This document shows positions 47,201 to 55,272 of a stretch of 64,000 nucleotides of DNA, piece after piece. The notes beneath the pieces are model-generated. The model saw only the letters and a list, made by a program, of their open reading frames with translations, made no database searches and was not told the origin of the DNA. Every line of letters starts with the position of its first letter. Position 1 is the stretch's first letter. A program made the position numbers and the translations under genes. Origin of the DNA: Candidatus Cloacimonadota bacterium (lineage in GTDB: Bacteria > Cloacimonadota > Cloacimonadia > Cloacimonadales > JAIOQZ01). The stretch is taken from NCBI GenBank assembly GCA_021108395.1, contig JAIOQZ010000059.1, forward strand, positions 21,464 through 85,463, read 5' to 3'.

Positions 47201-48430
47201 GTCGAAGGCCGTGCCTGCCAGTCGTGCCCGCACATCCTCGAAACTCAGGCCAGGGTCGTATGAGAGCAACAGGCCGACGATTCCACTCACGAACGGCGCC
47301 GCCATCGAAGTGCCCGACATCTCGGTATATTGCTCGGCATTTGGATCCCAGCATGAGAGAATATTCACGCCGGGGGCGACGATATCCAGCTCGGGGCCGA
47401 TCGAGAAACCGGCCACTCCGAGATAGCTGGTTACACCACCGACGGCCAGCGTGGTGGAAAGTCTTGCCGGATAGCTGATGAACCCGTTTGAGGCAGAGTT
47501 GCCCGCCGAGGCCACGAGGATGGCGCCTTTTTCGTAGGCATAGCGGCAGGCGTCATCGATGACCTGGCTGTAGAAGTCATCGCCCCAGCTCATGTTGATG
47601 ACATCCGCGCCCATATCGGCGGCATACATGATGGCGGCGGCGCAGTCGTCATCTTGCAGATAGCCGGTACCCTGCGTAGTGCGAAATCCGGCGCGCAAAA
47701 CCATCAGTTTAGTGTTCCACATGACACCGCAGATGCCCACGCTGTTGTTGGCGTCGGCACAGATAATGCCGGAAACGTGGGTACCGTGCTTGTTCTCGTC
47801 GGTGGGATCGTTGTCCTCGACGATGAAGTCGCCCAGAGCGATGTCGGCCAGTTCTGGGGCGTCGGCGAAGTCCCAGCCGCGCCAGTCGTCCACATAGCCG
47901 TTGCCGTCGTCATCGATGCCGTTGTCGGGCACCTCGCCGTGATTGATATAAACATGCTGCTGTAAGTCGGGATGGTCGAAGAAGAGACCGGAGTCAACCA
48001 CAGCCACCACCACCTCGTTGCTGCCGGTGGTGATGTCCCATGCTTCGGGCAGGTTCAGCAAACCGAACTGCTGGTTAATGAAGTAGGGATCGTTCGGGGT
48101 GGCATAGAACTGGTTGAGATAGTTTGGCTGGATGTACTCGACCCCGACAAACGTCGGATGCTGCGACTGAAGCGCCGCCCAATCGAGCGGCTGGGCGAAA
48201 CTGACCACGAACCAGCGTTCGTCCTGCATCGGGCGCAGAGGCTCAATCGTGCTCACGCCTCGCTGTTCGAGAAAACTGTCAAGCTGTGGCAAGCCCAGGG
48301 CGCCCCGCGCCACCTGACGCGGCTGCGAGGTCTTGATGATCATCTGGTTTGGTACCCAGTCGAGCGCCGCCAGCGATGCGATAAGCAGGCAAAGTGTCGG
48401 CAGAAGAATTAGTCGTAACTGGCTCGTCAT
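44282..48430 (-). CDS. Secreted subtilisin-like serine protease (S8) with C-terminal sorting domain
   Basis: A 1382-residue protein with a signal peptide (1-22) and a short propeptide. The S8 domain spans about 135-420 with Asp146 (VVAVVDSGLF), His215 (NKHGTHVSG), Asn311 of the oxyanion hole (VASAGNSAS) and Ser375 (MSGTSMAAPFVSG). Then come FG-GAP-like or WD-like repeats, fibronectin-III-like segments (PSTPQGFRAVPQ, LTWQDSGADGYRVYRR), Ig-like repeats, and a type IX-like C-terminus (IAPNPLYTQQ ... PVSSGTYFYILE). It follows the PorV-like gene by 18 bases, so one transcript is likely with the M6 gene. Confidence 0.92.
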   Translation of the reverse strand: MTSQLRLILLPTLCLLIASLAALDWVPNQMIIKTSQPRQVARGALGLPQLDSFLEQRGVSTIEPLRPMQDERWFVVSFAQPLDWAALQSQHPTFVGVEYIQPNYLNQFYATPNDPYFINQQFGLLNLPEAWDITTGSNEVVVAVVDSGLFFDHPDLQQHVYINHGEVPDNGIDDDGNGYVDDWRGWDFADAPELADIALGDFIVEDNDPTDENKHGTHVSGIICADANNSVGICGVMWNTKLMVLRAGFRTTQGTGYLQDDDCAAAIMYAADMGADVINMSWGDDFYSQVIDDACRYAYEKGAILVASAGNSASNGFISYPARLSTTLAVGGVTSYLGVAGFSIGPELDIVAPGVNILSCWDPNAEQYTEMSGTSMAAPFVSGIVGLLLSYDPGLSFEDVRARLAGTAFDLGEPGFDNIFGWGVVDAQALLSATGQPLLEIAFPYDNAGLSGQFDIIGSADCDYFFRYNIMYTTELYPDESDWCDVVSHTNTPTFVYEPVVDGVLGHFGFEPFQEDGAYQIRVQLTDESGAEFEVHRNFIVDQSPPVLTDSLMQVYRRYNGELPRYFIEAYYDESVNLRAECRLSDGSVFDVYSDYADSILIIRLPETMPQGSIDIRLEAQNRSGLVSLSDWFDDIAEIDNHSINVNTYEQQEIGAALLCLPPHEERTFVGMELIESYGPVHIFNLQGNQLIDLFTFNDHFKPLGVGDTDGECLEVLGLNLNTVTLYESPDDHGFPTDTLFVQGSVLGGTLTDYDDDGLDELILVRNLPTSRVVSLYQRSVNTFTLEADLINNTATYERNDFVPSVVVSDLDRDDTLDLLAADRDGDIMVFELYGGGQQSQMVWNTRLPVPEAYYIASGDFDGDRFEEFCVGGYTESVSDASKSYWFFGFFRPTGDNDYEMYDWLMFDTVEGQNSICAANIDDDIADELLFSLSPYLYVIDCVDGVMEPVWMGNSERSFQSILFPETDSNDMAGIVNISAGEDSIMASLMTRAQPFTGPSTPQGFRAVPQDQQSVKLTWQDSGADGYRVYRRLAGDTGSEFVGETSDVQFIDTGLTIDTNYEFAVTAVDAGFDPTESLPTLWKEATPNFPPALVSIETTSANRLDLIFDTALHTNSQNTGHFEVDHDMGRPLSVIMSSTDRRLTLTFDSAFPFVGSGYILQVKGLQGATGVAYADTNLSFIYGGDFTPPEVIAVTPFAAGRVDLEFSEFLAASAQDPACYLLIPPPVDNDNSVTGVSFYNDHLTLQLAHPLQISNQPYYLRLTNITDLAGNKLRNDQDRLRFNLADINDLSHVKIAPNPLYTQQDSQVRFFDLPLGKTGNLWIYNLSGELVFEESIGPLSETQYFVGWDARNMISKPVSSGTYFYILEMSGSYKKGTISVIR

Positions 48431-48448
48431 CCTGTATCCTCTTGTTTG

Positions 48449-49381
48449 TTATAGCATAAACGACAGGCCGATGATATGAATATCGTCGCTGCCGTCTTCG
48501 ATGAACGGGAGGTATGCATAGTCAACCCGCAGGCGTTTCCAGGCCACTCCAAAACCGGCGCTGAACGACTCCACGTCGTAGTTGAATTTGTATCCAAAAC
48601 GCAGATCGAGCGTTCCGAGCAGCCGTGCGTTCAGACCCAACGCCGCCTTGGCGTTGTCGTCGTCTGGATGCTTGATGGCGCGTCCCTCCGCGGTGAAATC
48701 GACCCCGCCCAGAATCACGTCTTTGGCCACAAGCGCCTCGAGCGTGTAGGGCAAATCGATGCTCTCGCTGTCCATGGCGGAGGTACCGCCGAGGTACTTC
48801 GCGGTCAACCCGGTGCGCAATCCTTCGAGCGGCGTGAGCCACACCCAGCCGATGTCGGCGCAGGCGCCCCAACTCGATGCGGTGTGAATCTTCTCGTATA
48901 GCAGGTGCACATTCACGCCGGCGAAGTGGCTGGGCGTAATGCGATAGCTGAAGTTCAGCACGGCGTCGAGGTCCATCGGGTGAAATTCGCCGATTATCTG
49001 GCTCACGTCGTCCACAGTGTCGAACTTGCCATAGTCGAGGTAACGCATTCCCAGGCCAAACGAGCGCGAACCACTATGGCGCGTGTAGGCCACTGTGTTC
49101 AGCTTGGTGTCGAACATCCAGTATGTGCTTGAAAAGCTTATAGCGCTGGTGCGAGTTCTCAGCGGCGTGGCCGGATGTTCAAAGAAACCGAGCGCGTCGC
49201 TACCGGAGGCTGCGCCGGTGCCGCCACAGGCCGCTATGGCCGCGCTGGCCGGAATCTTCAGCATCTGAAAACCATAGGCGCCGGCATCGCCGTCCACCTT
49301 CAATGCCGCCAGCGGCAGCGCCGTCAGCAGGCAGGCCGCCACAACCAGGAATCGCGTGGCTGTTACAAAATCTCTATGCAT
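48449..49381 (-). CDS. PorV/PorQ-like outer-membrane beta-barrel
   Basis: A 310-residue barrel-like protein with a signal peptide cut near ALA. The mature N-terminus has GAYGFQMLKIPASAAIAACGGTGAASGSDALGFFEHPAT, the typical PorV/PorQ/UPF0164 opening in which a Gly-rich hatch precedes the barrel. Alternating strands follow (SISFSSTYWMF, RSFGLGMRYLDYG, ALGLNARLLGTLDLRFGYKF) and a C-terminal Phe-Met-Leu. PorV family proteins shuttle type IX cargo to the surface. The start ATG 49381 follows a GGAGG placed after the M6 stop, so the two genes are coupled. Confidence 0.85.
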   Translation of the reverse strand: MHRDFVTATRFLVVAACLLTALPLAALKVDGDAGAYGFQMLKIPASAAIAACGGTGAASGSDALGFFEHPATPLRTRTSAISFSSTYWMFDTKLNTVAYTRHSGSRSFGLGMRYLDYGKFDTVDDVSQIIGEFHPMDLDAVLNFSYRITPSHFAGVNVHLLYEKIHTASSWGACADIGWVWLTPLEGLRTGLTAKYLGGTSAMDSESIDLPYTLEALVAKDVILGGVDFTAEGRAIKHPDDDNAKAALGLNARLLGTLDLRFGYKFNYDVESFSAGFGVAWKRLRVDYAYLPFIEDGSDDIHIIGLSFML

Positions 49382-49395
49382 TAGTCCTCCAGAGG

Positions 49396-52300
49396 TCACT
49401 TTTCGATGGCGAAGGGCAATCGTTTAACCTCGCCTTCCGCGCTCACAATGGCAAAATAGATACCGGACGACATACGCGAAGTATTCAGCCGGAATTTTTC
49501 ACGGTTTGGCATATCGGCGTCACAGCGTACTGTACTGTTGTGGGTACAGTTGCCCGCTATATCATATATTTTCAGGTTCACCTCGGTTGTTCGGCGCGTG
49601 CGGACGTGAAACGTCAGATCGAAACCGAATATGGCGTTCAGGGGGTTGGGGAACAGGTATACCTCGCCGGGGTAAAAAACGCCGCTGCCTGCGGGGTTTT
49701 GGTTAGTCGGCAGTGGCCCGATCCACGCGGCTGCGCGGCCCAGGCCGCCAAAGTCGTCGCTCCACACAGGTGGGTCGGGCATGTCCCCGGGAAACGCTGT
49801 GCGATAGACCTTACCGTAGTCCGAGGGGATGTAGAGCCAACTGCCCAGACTGTCGGTGACGGGCACCGGCAACAGGCGGCTGCGCGTGGGCATCGATTGC
49901 GGATAGCCGCTCATCGGCTCGAAGTAGTGGAGCGCATCGTCCCAGATGCAGAATCGGTTACGCGAGAATGCGCCGGCGTATTCCATCAGGCCGTCGCCGT
50001 CGATGTCTATCGGCAGCACGGCGGCGGAGGTGTAGGTGGTGTCGGGCGAGGTGAGCGAAGGCATGAGCACGTTGAGCGTCTCGCCATCGTAGCCGATGAC
50101 CGCAAAACGATTCTCGCCGCCCACGATAACGTCGAGCGTGCCATTGCCGTCGGCGTCGGCCAGCATCGGCACGGCTGCCGATGACTGCTCGATCGTCACG
50201 GGGAATCCGGGGCGCAGGCTGCCGTCGGCGCCTGCCAGCCACAGCAGGCGGTTCACATCCAGCCAGCATATCTCGTCACCGGCGGACGCAGGGTCAATGT
50301 CGGCCTGCACTGCGGCGACGATGCTGTCGATGCCGGTTCCGGCGACTGGCAGCAGCGATTCGGCCTGGCTGGCGAAGTCGAAGTGGTAGAGCTGCAGGTC
50401 TTCGGCAGTGCGCAACAGCACACTGAAGCCTGTTTCGGTGGCCATCAGATTGCTGGCCAGCGGAAAGGGCATGGCCAATACCCAGCGTTGCGTCTGGGTG
50501 GCGTCGTGCCCGACAACCTCGTCCGGCTCGCCGGCTGTCATTGCGGCCAGCGGCAGCAGATAGCGCACAGAGTCGCCATTGGTGGAGAATGGCGCCGGCA
50601 GCGCCACGATGGGCCCGGCCCAGCGTTTGTCTGGATAGATGCCCATGTCGTCCGACTGGGTGTCGAATGTATAGAGGTAGGCCATGTTCTGCGCTGTGCG
50701 GCAGGGCATGAGGAAGCGTCCGTTGCTCTGGTCCCACGACCACGGCCAGGCAAGGTTGCCCACCAGCGGGATGGCGTCCGGCCAGTTGGCCGAGGTTTGC
50801 GGCCAGAAAACAAGCTCGCCGCTGGACATGGGATAGAACAGCTCGGGTTCACCGTCAAGGTCGAAGTCGGCATAGGCGGCAGGGAGCGTGTTGATGCCGG
50901 AATAGTCTGCATTGAGATTCCACTGGAAACGGGTGGAGAAGCTCATGGTGTTGCCGCTGGCGCCGATGTCCAATATTTCGAGGATGGTGCCGCCATAGTA
51001 GCTTTCGGCGGTGGGCAGCGAGAGTTGCTCGGTGACGGGGTTGTGTTTCTTGCCAAAGTAGTCGTTGTGCCCGAGACGGTAACTGTCGCCGGGTGAGCCA
51101 TATCGCTCGACCGCAGGATAGTTGCTGTCCAGGTGCTGCACGCCGTCGGCTTCTTCGAGATCAACGCCCTTGTGTTCGGAAACGCCGTTGATGGTGTTAT
51201 ACTCGAAGTCCGGGGTGAAGTTCTCGGCGATGACGTTCTCGTCGATGTGCCAGATGAGCAGGCCGGAGCCGTCGGTGAGATCGTTGCCGTTAAAGGCAGG
51301 GCCACCCAGGCCGGGGAGATAGAAGTCCCACTCGCAACCCCGATAGCGGTTGGTCATGAAGTCGAACTTGGGAATGTGGTTGTTGGGCGGCGGATAGTAT
51401 TCCTGGTTCTCGACAATCTCGAAGCTGAACGACGCTTCGGTGTGGCTGACGCTACCGTCGTCGTTGTACCAGGTGACAGCACTGCCGTCAGGGTTCTGCT
51501 GGCGGTTCTCGAGCAGAAAGTATTCTTCGTCCGAAAGCGCTACCCGCGCCAGTCGCGGCAACATACCAAGCGAATCGAGATTGTGGGCAAGCTCGATGTA
51601 ATGCACGTCTCCAGTGATGACCAGCGGCGTCTCCCAGCCCAGGAACTGGCGTGACCAGGCGCACGGCATGGGTGGCACATAGCCCAGGGCGTTCCAGGCG
51701 CCCGTGCCCATCACACCCCAGTTGCCGATGCCTTGCGAGTAGCCGTTGGAGGAATCGTTGTCATACAGCGTGGGCAGGCCAAGCTGATGGCCATACTGGT
51801 GCGCAAGTACGCCCAGCATGCCCAGGATGGGGCTTGTTTCGTCGAAATATGGCTGCCACTGGCTCTCCGGCAGAATAATCATCTCGGTGATGAACACGCC
51901 ATCACCGGTGGGGATGCCGTCATATTCTGCGGCTTCGGGGTCGAGATATTCCCAGAGGTCGTAAAGATTGACGAACGTGCTCCATAACTCGTCGGGGCGG
52001 CTTTCTTCGATGTCGCTTTCCTGTCCAGCGCCGGCGTGAAACAGCACAAGCGCGTCCCAGACCGCGAAGTCGATTTCCGCATCGAGCGCAGCGACCACCT
52101 CGTCCACCATGGCCACACGGTTTTCGTCGCGGTATTCCCCGTCGTCGCCATACCAGCTCATAGTGTTGTCCAGGCTCACGCGGTCATAGACCTGCCAGTC
52201 GAATGTATAGGCGCCGTGCGAGGCGTCGTGGCAATAGTCATTCAGATGGAACATGCAGCGGTCGAAGTATGCCTGGTCGTGCGCAATGGAGTCGGGATAG

Positions 52301-52533
52301 CCGGGCGTCTCGTCAAACGTGACGTCGGTGAACTCGACCATGATGGCCAGCACTGTCTGGGGCAGGTTGCGCTCTCCCGTGGCGGTCTTGACGCCTCCGA
52401 AGCGGGTTGAGGGACGTGCGTCGTCACCTGCCGCCCAGGTTGACCAATCGGGCATCGACGGGTGAGGCGGAACAGCCGCGAGACTCAGCGCCAACAGGCT
52501 CAACAGCGCGACAGGCCAGCATTTCTTCGCCAT
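49396..52533 (-). CDS. M6-like metalloprotease with HQxxH site and C-terminal sorting domain
   Basis: A 1045-residue secreted protein with signal peptide (1-20). The M6/immune-inhibitor-A type domain covers about 55-420: IMVEFTDVTFDET, YDRVSLDNTMSWYG, and LAHQYGHQLGLPTLYDND. The usual catalytic Glu of HExxH is Gln246 (codon CAG at 51798-51796), which should weaken or abolish standard hydrolysis. The middle (about 560-900) has VCBS/FG-GAP-like repeats. The C-terminus is a FlgD-like sorting domain (YLFPNPLNAIFGFDL ... RMSSGIYFAIV). A GAGGAG site precedes ATG 52533. It heads an operon with a PorV-like barrel and a subtilisin. Confidence 0.88.
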   Translation of the reverse strand: MAKKCWPVALLSLLALSLAAVPPHPSMPDWSTWAAGDDARPSTRFGGVKTATGERNLPQTVLAIMVEFTDVTFDETPGYPDSIAHDQAYFDRCMFHLNDYCHDASHGAYTFDWQVYDRVSLDNTMSWYGDDGEYRDENRVAMVDEVVAALDAEIDFAVWDALVLFHAGAGQESDIEESRPDELWSTFVNLYDLWEYLDPEAAEYDGIPTGDGVFITEMIILPESQWQPYFDETSPILGMLGVLAHQYGHQLGLPTLYDNDSSNGYSQGIGNWGVMGTGAWNALGYVPPMPCAWSRQFLGWETPLVITGDVHYIELAHNLDSLGMLPRLARVALSDEEYFLLENRQQNPDGSAVTWYNDDGSVSHTEASFSFEIVENQEYYPPPNNHIPKFDFMTNRYRGCEWDFYLPGLGGPAFNGNDLTDGSGLLIWHIDENVIAENFTPDFEYNTINGVSEHKGVDLEEADGVQHLDSNYPAVERYGSPGDSYRLGHNDYFGKKHNPVTEQLSLPTAESYYGGTILEILDIGASGNTMSFSTRFQWNLNADYSGINTLPAAYADFDLDGEPELFYPMSSGELVFWPQTSANWPDAIPLVGNLAWPWSWDQSNGRFLMPCRTAQNMAYLYTFDTQSDDMGIYPDKRWAGPIVALPAPFSTNGDSVRYLLPLAAMTAGEPDEVVGHDATQTQRWVLAMPFPLASNLMATETGFSVLLRTAEDLQLYHFDFASQAESLLPVAGTGIDSIVAAVQADIDPASAGDEICWLDVNRLLWLAGADGSLRPGFPVTIEQSSAAVPMLADADGNGTLDVIVGGENRFAVIGYDGETLNVLMPSLTSPDTTYTSAAVLPIDIDGDGLMEYAGAFSRNRFCIWDDALHYFEPMSGYPQSMPTRSRLLPVPVTDSLGSWLYIPSDYGKVYRTAFPGDMPDPPVWSDDFGGLGRAAAWIGPLPTNQNPAGSGVFYPGEVYLFPNPLNAIFGFDLTFHVRTRRTTEVNLKIYDIAGNCTHNSTVRCDADMPNREKFRLNTSRMSSGIYFAIVSAEGEVKRLPFAIEK

Positions 52534-52562
52534 GTATTCTCCTCAGGTCATACATTTTTTCA

Positions 52563-52648
52563 GTAAAGCGTAAATTTGCACAGCAGGTCAAACTTGGCAA
52601 TGATTTCTTTCATCAATATCACGCTTCACGCTTTACGGCTGCGCAAAT
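52563..52648. repeat. Two interleaved inverted-repeat pairs
   Basis: GTAAAGCGT (52563-52571) matches the complement of ACGCTTTAC (52628-52636), and ATTTGCACAGC (52574-52584) matches, with one mismatch, the complement of GCTGCGCAAAT (52638-52648). The order A-B-A'-B' is that of a pseudoknot, not a simple hairpin. It lies in the 5' region of the M6-like protease transcript. Confidence 0.5.
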
Positions 52649-52775
52649 GCATGATTAACATCGGTTCCGCTGCTTCGCAAGAGTAACGTGCAACCCGCAG
52701 GATGTGTTTCAGACTGAAATGTACTGGAAACGATAAACACCGGGCGTGCACGCCCTGGCGATGGTCGCCTCAACG

Positions 52776-52801
52776 AAAAACGCCCCGAAGAAGGGGCGCT
52801 T
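52776..52801 (-). terminator. Intrinsic terminator of the efp operon
   Basis: Reading the minus strand, CGCCCC (52798-52793) pairs with GGGGCG (52786-52781) over a 6-base loop, followed by TTTTT (52780-52776). Confidence 0.85.
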
Positions 52802-52818
52802 TCGTGTGGCGAAACTGA

Positions 52819-53025
52819 TTATTCTTTTCCGCTCATAAGATCGGCTTCATTGCATTTGCATACCCGTGCAAACTTATAGTTTGGCATCCAGGTACCTGCT
52901 TTGGACTTACGGGCGCGGATGAGCTTGACCATCCGAATCTCAGTCTCGCAGGTGGGGCAAATGACCTTGCCTTCGGTGGTGAGTTCATGCGCCAGCTTGG
53001 CGGCGAATGATCTTCCTTTGGCCAT
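52819..53025 (-). CDS. Small zinc-binding-like protein of unknown function
   Basis: A 68-residue basic protein with a CPTC pair near residue 23, a Lys/Arg-rich middle (KLIRARKSKAGTWMPNYK) and a second CKC pair near the C-terminus, which could form a Cys4 zinc site. It has a GGAGG site before ATG 53025, lies 33 bases downstream of efp, and is followed by a terminator, so it forms an operon with efp. A ribosome-associated role is only a guess from the size, charge and neighbour. Confidence 0.65.
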   Translation of the reverse strand: MAKGRSFAAKLAHELTTEGKVICPTCETEIRMVKLIRARKSKAGTWMPNYKFARVCKCNEADLMSGKE

Positions 53026-53058
53026 GATTCCTCCAGTGGGTTAACCCGTTAAGCCGGG

Positions 53059-53619
53059 TCAGGCCCGTTCAATGTAGTTTCCGGTTCGTGTGTCAATCTT
53101 GATGCGCTCGCCCTCTTCGACAAAGAAGGGCACGGTGAGCACGAGGCCGGTTTCGGTGGTGGCGCTCTTGCCGCCGCCCGAAGCGGTATTGCCCTTTATG
53201 TTGGGCTCGCACTCGGTTATTTTGTGTTCGACGGTGATGGGCAGTTCGATGCCGATGATGACATTTTCGGGCGCGACCTTGATAGTCACCTCGATGTTTT
53301 CGATCATAAAGAGCTTGAGATCGCCCACCACATCATACGGCACCTGCATCTGTTCGTAGGTATTGTTGTCCATGAAAACATAGAAGCTGCCGTCGTCGTA
53401 GAGGTATTGTTTGTGCTGTTTCTCGACTCGCACTTCATCGAACTTGTCGCTGGCGCGGAATGTGTTTTCGATTACCTGGCCAGTGCGCAGGCTCTTGAGC
53501 TTCGAGCGCACAAAAGCGGCGCCCTTGCCTGGTTTCACATGCTGAAACTCGACCACCTCAAAGAGATCGTGCTTGAATGTGATGATCAAGCCGTTGCGTA
53601 TGTCGTTCATGCCGGCCAT
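53059..53619 (-). CDS. efp: Elongation factor P
   Basis: A 186-residue translation factor that relieves stalling at polyproline. It has the three beta-barrel domains: KOW-like N-terminus with VEFQHVKPGKGAAFVRSKL (tip Lys32, modified in many species), the central domain (YLYDDGSFYVFMDNNTYEQ), and the C-terminal S1-like part with the conserved GNTASGGGKSATTETGL and VEEGERIKIDTRTGNYIER. ATG 53619 is chosen because GGGAGAAAACG precedes it and the N-terminus fits; the frame extends to 53889 but that part overlaps the S4 gene. No EpmA/EpmB is seen here. Confidence 0.97.
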   Translation of the reverse strand: MAGMNDIRNGLIITFKHDLFEVVEFQHVKPGKGAAFVRSKLKSLRTGQVIENTFRASDKFDEVRVEKQHKQYLYDDGSFYVFMDNNTYEQMQVPYDVVGDLKLFMIENIEVTIKVAPENVIIGIELPITVEHKITECEPNIKGNTASGGGKSATTETGLVLTVPFFVEEGERIKIDTRTGNYIERA

Positions 53620-53645
53620 CGTTTTCTCCCATTCCGTTTTCCGCA

Positions 53646-53674
53646 ATACAAACTCATTGCAGTGTATGTCACAA
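53646..53674 (-). promoter_or_regulatory. Probable promoter of efp
   Basis: On the minus strand TTGTGA (53674-53669) and TTGTAT (53651-53646) are 17 bases apart, giving a start near 53639, about 20 bases upstream of efp. Confidence 0.35.
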
Positions 53675-53752
53675 AAAAAGGACAGAATTTTCTGGCAAGG
53701 AAAAAATGCTTCGTCTATTTTTGTCCACAGAAACCAGCAAGGGAGACAGCGC

Positions 53753-54025
53753 ATGCGTATAGACCAACTTCTCAATAAGTTATGCCTCGTAAAGACACGC
53801 AGTATCGCCAAGAAGGCCTGCGACAATGGCCTGGTCACAATCAACGACAAAAAGGCGCGGGCAAGCGCCACCCCCGGCCCGGGCGACACAATCCGCTTCG
53901 ACCTTTTTGGCTATCGCACAGTCCTGCGCCTCACCGACATCCCCAAGGGAAACGTGGCCAAAAAAGACGCCGCCGACTACTACGAACTCGTCGAACGCGA
54001 AAAGCTCGATATCCCCGCCGACTAA
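53753..54025 (+). CDS. S4-domain RNA-binding protein
   Basis: A 90-residue protein starting MRIDQLLNKLCLVKTRSIAKKACDNGLVTIN, the S4 fold that is shared with Hsp15/RlbA-type heat shock proteins and YbcJ. It probably binds structured RNA, possibly on ribosomes. ATG 53753 follows AAGGGAGA; the frame is open further upstream to 53573 but without start-site support. It diverges from efp across a 133-base gap. Its stop (TAA) overlaps the stop of the convergent glycosyltransferase in CTAA. Confidence 0.85.
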   Translation: MRIDQLLNKLCLVKTRSIAKKACDNGLVTINDKKARASATPGPGDTIRFDLFGYRTVLRLTDIPKGNVAKKDAADYYELVEREKLDIPAD

Positions 54026-55272
54026 GTCATCCGCTCGAGGATCTGCGCCAGCCGCTCTGTCTGCGCCGTCACCGAAAGCTCGCTCACATTGGCGTGGTTG
54101 CGGTCGTCGTGGCCGTTGCGCCATAGATCGTACCGCTGCCGCAGTACACGCCTGATGCCGTCAGTGTCGTCGTAGTCCAACATCTCCCCCGCCCCATACC
54201 GCCGCAGCAGCGCGGCGCTTTCGCCCTGCACATCGCCCAGCCCCAGAATGAACGTGCGCGAGCCGATGTACTCGAACAGCTTGAGCGGGATGATGCCGCG
54301 AGTGTCGGCATACCGCTCGGACAGCAGCACCACCACTTCGGCGTTCATGGTCTCGTCCAGCGCCTGCCTGTGCGGACCGAACGGTACGTTGCGAAGCCGG
54401 ATGCCCGGCCTGCCGTGCAGGATGTCTTCGGGCGGCTGCTCGAACACGCCCACCAACGACAACTCGGCGTCGGGCATGGCCTCAGCTTGCAGCGCGTCCA
54501 GCAACGGCGTAATGTCGCGTCCCGCGGTGATGCGGCCAACGTACTTGATGCGAAAGCGGTCGCTGCGCCGGTGTTCGAGGCCTTCCATCTCGCGCTCGTC
54601 ATAGCCGTTGTAGAGCACATGCTTGTCGCCTGGCGGAAAGATGTCGGCAAAGTAGGGCGAAAAAATGGTTTGCGCGTCGGAGGCGGCGAACACGCGGCGT
54701 TCGAGGCGTTCATGCGCCGCCCGTGTGAGACGCGAAGGCCCACCCAGGCTGAGCCAGGAGATGCGTGACCACGGATCGCGGAAGTCGGCCAGCCACGGTC
54801 GCCCGAAGCGACGCTTGAGTTGCAGCCCTGTCAGGTGAGTCGAGTGCGGCGGCCCAGTGGTGACAACGGCGTCGAACGGTGCCCGGCGCAGCTCTCTGGT
54901 TGCGGCTCCGGTGGCAAACGGCGCCCACATCACGCGGGCGTCTGGAACCACCAGATTGGTGCGCGTCCAGTACATCAGCCGCTTCAACATAGAGTCTTGA
55001 CTTGCAGTGCGCAGGTCGCCGTAGGGCAGAGCCGCTTTGCGCCCCGCCACCATGCGGAACATCCCGCCATAGGTGGGGGTGCTGGTGCGCACCACACGCA
55101 CATCGGGCTCTTCGAGGCTGTGGTCGAGGAACGGGTAATCCCCCGCCCTGGTGGTGATGACGGTTGGCTGCCAGCCGTGCGCAGGCAGGTGGTGACAGAA
55201 ACGCAGCCAGCGCAGCACCCCAGCGCCTCCGGCAGGCGGCCAGTAATAGGCGATGAGCAGCAGTCGCTTCAC
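54022..55272 (-). CDS. Glycosyltransferase family 4-like protein
   Basis: A 416-residue GT-B protein. The N-terminal half starts LLLIAYYWPPAGGAGVLRWLRF and has DAVVTTGPPHSTHLTGLQL, a pattern of GT4-like enzymes of exopolysaccharide clusters. The donor half has YVGRITAGRDITPLLDAL and FEYIGSRTFILGLG. It may build an exopolysaccharide or LPS branch with the gene that overlaps it by 4 bases upstream. The gene is GC-rich, unlike the 2.6-7.9 kb transferases, so the two blocks may have different origins. Confidence 0.82.
   Translation of the reverse strand: MKRLLLIAYYWPPAGGAGVLRWLRFCHHLPAHGWQPTVITTRAGDYPFLDHSLEEPDVRVVRTSTPTYGGMFRMVAGRKAALPYGDLRTASQDSMLKRLMYWTRTNLVVPDARVMWAPFATGAATRELRRAPFDAVVTTGPPHSTHLTGLQLKRRFGRPWLADFRDPWSRISWLSLGGPSRLTRAAHERLERRVFAASDAQTIFSPYFADIFPPGDKHVLYNGYDEREMEGLEHRRSDRFRIKYVGRITAGRDITPLLDALQAEAMPDAELSLVGVFEQPPEDILHGRPGIRLRNVPFGPHRQALDETMNAEVVVLLSERYADTRGIIPLKLFEYIGSRTFILGLGDVQGESAALLRRYGAGEMLDYDDTDGIRRVLRQRYDLWRNGHDDRNHANVSELSVTAQTERLAQILERMT

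Noticed and set aside
44282..52533. Claim of a complete type IX secretion system
   Set aside because: Only a PorV-like barrel and cargo-like C-termini are present in this window; the motor and translocon genes were not found.
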